The notes under the pieces are model-generated. The model saw only the letters and a list, made by a program, of their open reading frames with translations. It was not told where the DNA came from and did no database searches. A program made the translations under genes and the position numbers. 64,000 bases of DNA from Macrotis lagotis (Eukaryota > Chordata > Mammalia > Peramelemorphia > Peramelidae), in NCBI RefSeq assembly GCF_037893015.1, contig NC_133658.1, positions 145,071,982-145,135,981 of the forward strand. The letters are read 5' to 3'. Below, piece by piece: positions 61,230-64,000 of the stretch; position 1 is the first letter of the stretch; the number at the start of each line of letters is the position of its first letter.

Positions 61230-61591
61230 TGCCTCAGGCAACTCATGACTGGATGACAGGCCTCAATGTCTTTGTTCTCTTGAATATAGTACATCTCCTT
61301 AGTGTAGTTTCTTTAGAGAGCCATATCACCTGCAGGGAAAAAGCAAACAAAACATCTATCTGTTCCCCTTCTGGTCCTCCCAGTTTTCCTGTTGGCCATA
61401 GCTGCTTCTCTGCTACTCTTGGTCCACTGAAACAGTATCAAGCACACAACCATCCTTGGCAAGGTATTTATAAAGTGTTACACTTTTTAAATATATTAGC
61501 CTAGCTCAAAGTGTGCAAAGCCTGAATTTCACTTTTTCCTATCATCCAGTCATGAATTGCCTGAGGCACTGTCCTCTCTTAAGAGGACAGT
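61230..61591. repeat. inverted repeat with abutting hairpin
   Basis: Arm 61230-61259 (TGCCTCAGGCA...) recurs in reverse at 61539-61568 with two mismatches in 30. Overlapping the arm's last base, ACTGTCCTCT-CTTA-AGAGGACAGT (61568-61591) forms a perfect 10-bp stem. Confidence 0.8.
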
Positions 61592-62171
61592 AAGGATCAA
61601 GACAGGTTCCCCTGAGAGGTTGGTCCTCCCAAAAGATGACAACTTAATGACTCTTCAATTAACATAGGATCCTACTTTCTTCCCATCAGCATTCAGCACC
61701 TATAGAGTCATTCACCTTTTATGAGCTCTGTTGGATGACTCATTCCTCCAGCCAATCCTCAGCAAAAGAATTCTTCTAAACATCATGACTTTCAAAAAAA
61801 CAGGCAGAGCCTTCCTGGGTCACCTCAATCATGTGGGCTTTTGCTTTGTCTAATGTAAACAATTTCTTTGTCTTCTATCCCCAATTCCTCCTACATTTGC
61901 TTCTATTTTCATTTGATAAACCTAAATTCTTCAAATCAATGCCTCCATTTCTACTTTATGATGTGAAAAGATTTAAATCTGCATTTTTGTCAGGTGTATC
62001 CCCAACAGACCTTATAGGCCTTCATTCCACTTTCCAATTAGTTGTTTGAATTTTAGTTTATTAGTTACATCCTTCAAAATTCTGAAAAGTCACGTAGACT
62101 ATGGGAAGGACCACATTGAACTGCATCCTGAGGGTCGTTTTCTCTCATGTGTTCAGGCAACCTTTCTTCTT

Positions 62172-62312
62172 GAAAAAAAATTTATGGCAATGGAGTTGAC
62201 TTGCTCAAATTCACACAGCTAGGCAATTATTAAGTGTCTGAGGGTGGATTTGAACACAGGTCTTCCTGATTCTAGGGCTGCTGCTGCATCCACTGCACCA
62301 TCTAGCAGCCCT
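62172..62312 (-). repeat. marsupial tRNA-type SINE, copy 18
   Basis: Antisense and diverged, ending CATCTAGCAGCCCTAG. Confidence 0.8.
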
Positions 62313-62999
62313 AGTCTGTCTTTTCTTGAGCATTTTTGTGTCTGCTTCTTCTCAAGTAGACTTTATTAATGTTTCTTATTCAAATGTTCTTTTTCTGCCT
62401 CTTTCAGCAACCAATATCCACATATCAAAGAGCAATATCTTACTTTTACAAATACAAGGAGAAAAGAATATTTTTTTAAAATTTCACCTGGCTTAAAGGT
62501 TATTGAGGGAACAAAGAAGAGGGTGGGTAATCAGAATGAAATATCCTAGGAGATGGAAAAGAGAAGAGGAGAATGAAGTGACTTAGTGTTTCCTGAAATC
62601 AGAACATCGTCAAAGAGGTAGAAAGATGAAGAGAGGAAGCTTATGAACCCTAATCTTACCTATGTTGAACTAGGTAAAAGTAGAATCAAGGGATCAATAT
62701 CTAAGCTAGGCAGAGTAGGTGGGATAAGTTTGTTTAAAAAAGACTGGCATCAGATTTCTTTATATAAAATAAGCTGGTGCTACCTAAAAAAAGTTTTAAA
62801 AGGCAAGAATTAGAAGTTGGCGTGGTCTGGGTATGAAGTGAATTGTGTGAAGAGGCTTGGGATAATTATTTTAAACAAAACAAACTGCAAGTTTAAGAGA
62901 AAAAATTTAAATGTAATAGGATTTGATGTAAGGAAAAATAATTATATTTTGATGTTACTGAACTAAAAAAAATGGGCAATTATAGAGTAAAATAGAGAT

Positions 63000-63235
63000 G
63001 ATATCAAGTCATTTCAGTTGTGCCTGACTCTGTGATCCCATTGGAGTTTTCTTGGCAAAAAGACTGGAGTGGTCTGCTATTTCCTTTGTAGTTCATTTTA
63101 AAGATGTGAAAATTAAGCAAAGAGGTTAAGTGATTTACCCAGGTTACATAGCTATCAAGTGTCTGAGGTCACATTTGAACTCAGGTCTTCCTAACGCCAA
63201 GGGCAGCACTGTGTACATTATTGCAGATAAGAAAT
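63000..63235 (-). repeat. tRNA-type SINE with RTE-like tail, antisense
   Basis: GTGCCTGACTCTGTGATCCC, GGAGTTTTCTTGGCAAAAAG and ACATTTGAACTCAGGTCTTC in that order. Confidence 0.7.
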
Positions 63236-63564
63236 ACATATATAGTCATGCAGAGTTAAATTGAGAGAGCTCATGAGTTTAACATTAGGTTAACATTAAG
63301 TTTAACATTAGGCTTTAAAAGAATCTCTCAAAAAGGAAAGACATAACTGATGATTTTTAGATAAAGTAGTAGGAAAAATAGATACCATCAAGAGAGACAC
63401 AGATAAATGGCATCTTAAAAAAAATAAATTGAACAAATCTTAAATGAATTCCAAAAGGGGAAATACATGGGACTAGATGAATTTGCATCCATAAATTCTA
63501 CCAAAATTTTTAAAGAACAATTAATTATGATGCTACATAAATGACTTGAAAAAAATAGGAAAAT

Positions 63565-63735
63565 TTGGGGCAGCTAGGTGGTGTAGTGGATAAAGCACCA
63601 GCCTTGGAGTCAGGAGTATCTGGGTTCAAATCTGGTCTCAGACACTTAGTAATTACCTAGCTGTGTGGCCTTGGGCAAGCCACTTAACCCCATTTGCCTT
63701 GCAAAAAAACTTAAAAAAAAAAAAGAAAAAAAAAG
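63565..63735 (+). repeat. marsupial tRNA-type SINE, copy 19
   Basis: Sense. Target AAAAAATAGGAAAAT at 63550-63564 and 63736-63750. Confidence 0.92.
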
Positions 63736-63739
63736 AAAA

Positions 63740-64000
63740 AATAGGAAAATAAGCCATTCTGGAAAGCAGTTTGGAACACTGCCCCAAAAGCTATTTAAAT
63801 GGTTTGTAGCCTTTGCTCCAGAATTCTTTTATGCCCATATCCCATAGAGATTAAAAGAGGATAGGGACTCATAATATTTCTCAAAAAAAAACAAGTAAAA
63901 TAGACATTTCTGTATCTATAAATAGAAAAATATTTATACTATTTTTGTGTGACAAAGAATTGGAAACTGAGGGAGTGCCCAACAATTGGGGAATAGCTAA
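63740..64000 (+). mobile_element. L1 3' region, sense, running off the window
   Basis: CATTCTGGAAAGCAGTTTGG, AAAGAATTGGAAACTGAGGG and ATTGGGGAATAGCTAA follow the L1 3' order also seen at 41.85-42.05 kb. A SINE sits just before it. Confidence 0.6.

Noticed and set aside
56761-64000. Expected 3' end of SLC20A2 on the minus strand
   Set aside because: Synteny predicts the gene beyond VDAC3, but no recognisable exon appears before the window ends.

Overview
The window is nuclear DNA from a mammal, almost certainly a marsupial. Three vertebrate genes are split into exons with GT-AG introns. The rest is dense with marsupial retroposons: at least 19 copies of one ~150-bp tRNA-type SINE, longer SINEs ending in an RTE-like tail, L1, L2, a BovB-like RTE and two half-LINE (HAL1) elements. 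I cannot name the species from sequence alone.

Gene order is POLB (3' end, + strand), DKK4 (complete, - strand), VDAC3 (complete, + strand). As I know it, this is the order on human chromosome 8p11.21, so the segment is a conserved syntenic block. POLB supplies its last three coding exons (3801-7603), which encode the catalytic palm end and the thumb-end subdomain of DNA polymerase beta. DKK4 (8794-12073) converges on POLB and encodes a 221-residue secreted Wnt antagonist with both ten-cysteine domains. VDAC3 (coding 46142-56323) starts from a CpG island at about 43.23-44.29 kb and encodes a 283-residue outer-membrane porin.

The 31 kb between DKK4 and the VDAC3 promoter holds no gene I can support. 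It is a layered retroposon deposit: an L2 3' end (13.6-14.7 kb), an L1 split by a HAL1 (19.8-24.0 kb), antisense L1 ORF2 (29.6-31.7 kb), a BovB-like RTE interrupted by an RPS24 retropseudogene, two SINEs and a second HAL1 (31.9-38.0 kb), and several L1 3' ends (38-43 kb). Target-site duplications allow much of the insertion order to be read directly.

Downstream of VDAC3 (56.8-64 kb) I see only repeats and unassigned AT-rich sequence. In human the next gene is SLC20A2 on the opposite strand, but no exon of it is recognisable here. The three genes are not an operon and share no pathway. POLB acts in nuclear base-excision repair, DKK4 in extracellular Wnt signalling and VDAC3 in the mitochondrial outer membrane. 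I found no undescribed coding system. The most unusual signals are in the repeats (strongly directional A-to-G differences in SINE segments inside the HAL1s, a perfect 28-bp palindrome and two short-arm inverted repeats) and in a lost cysteine of VDAC3.
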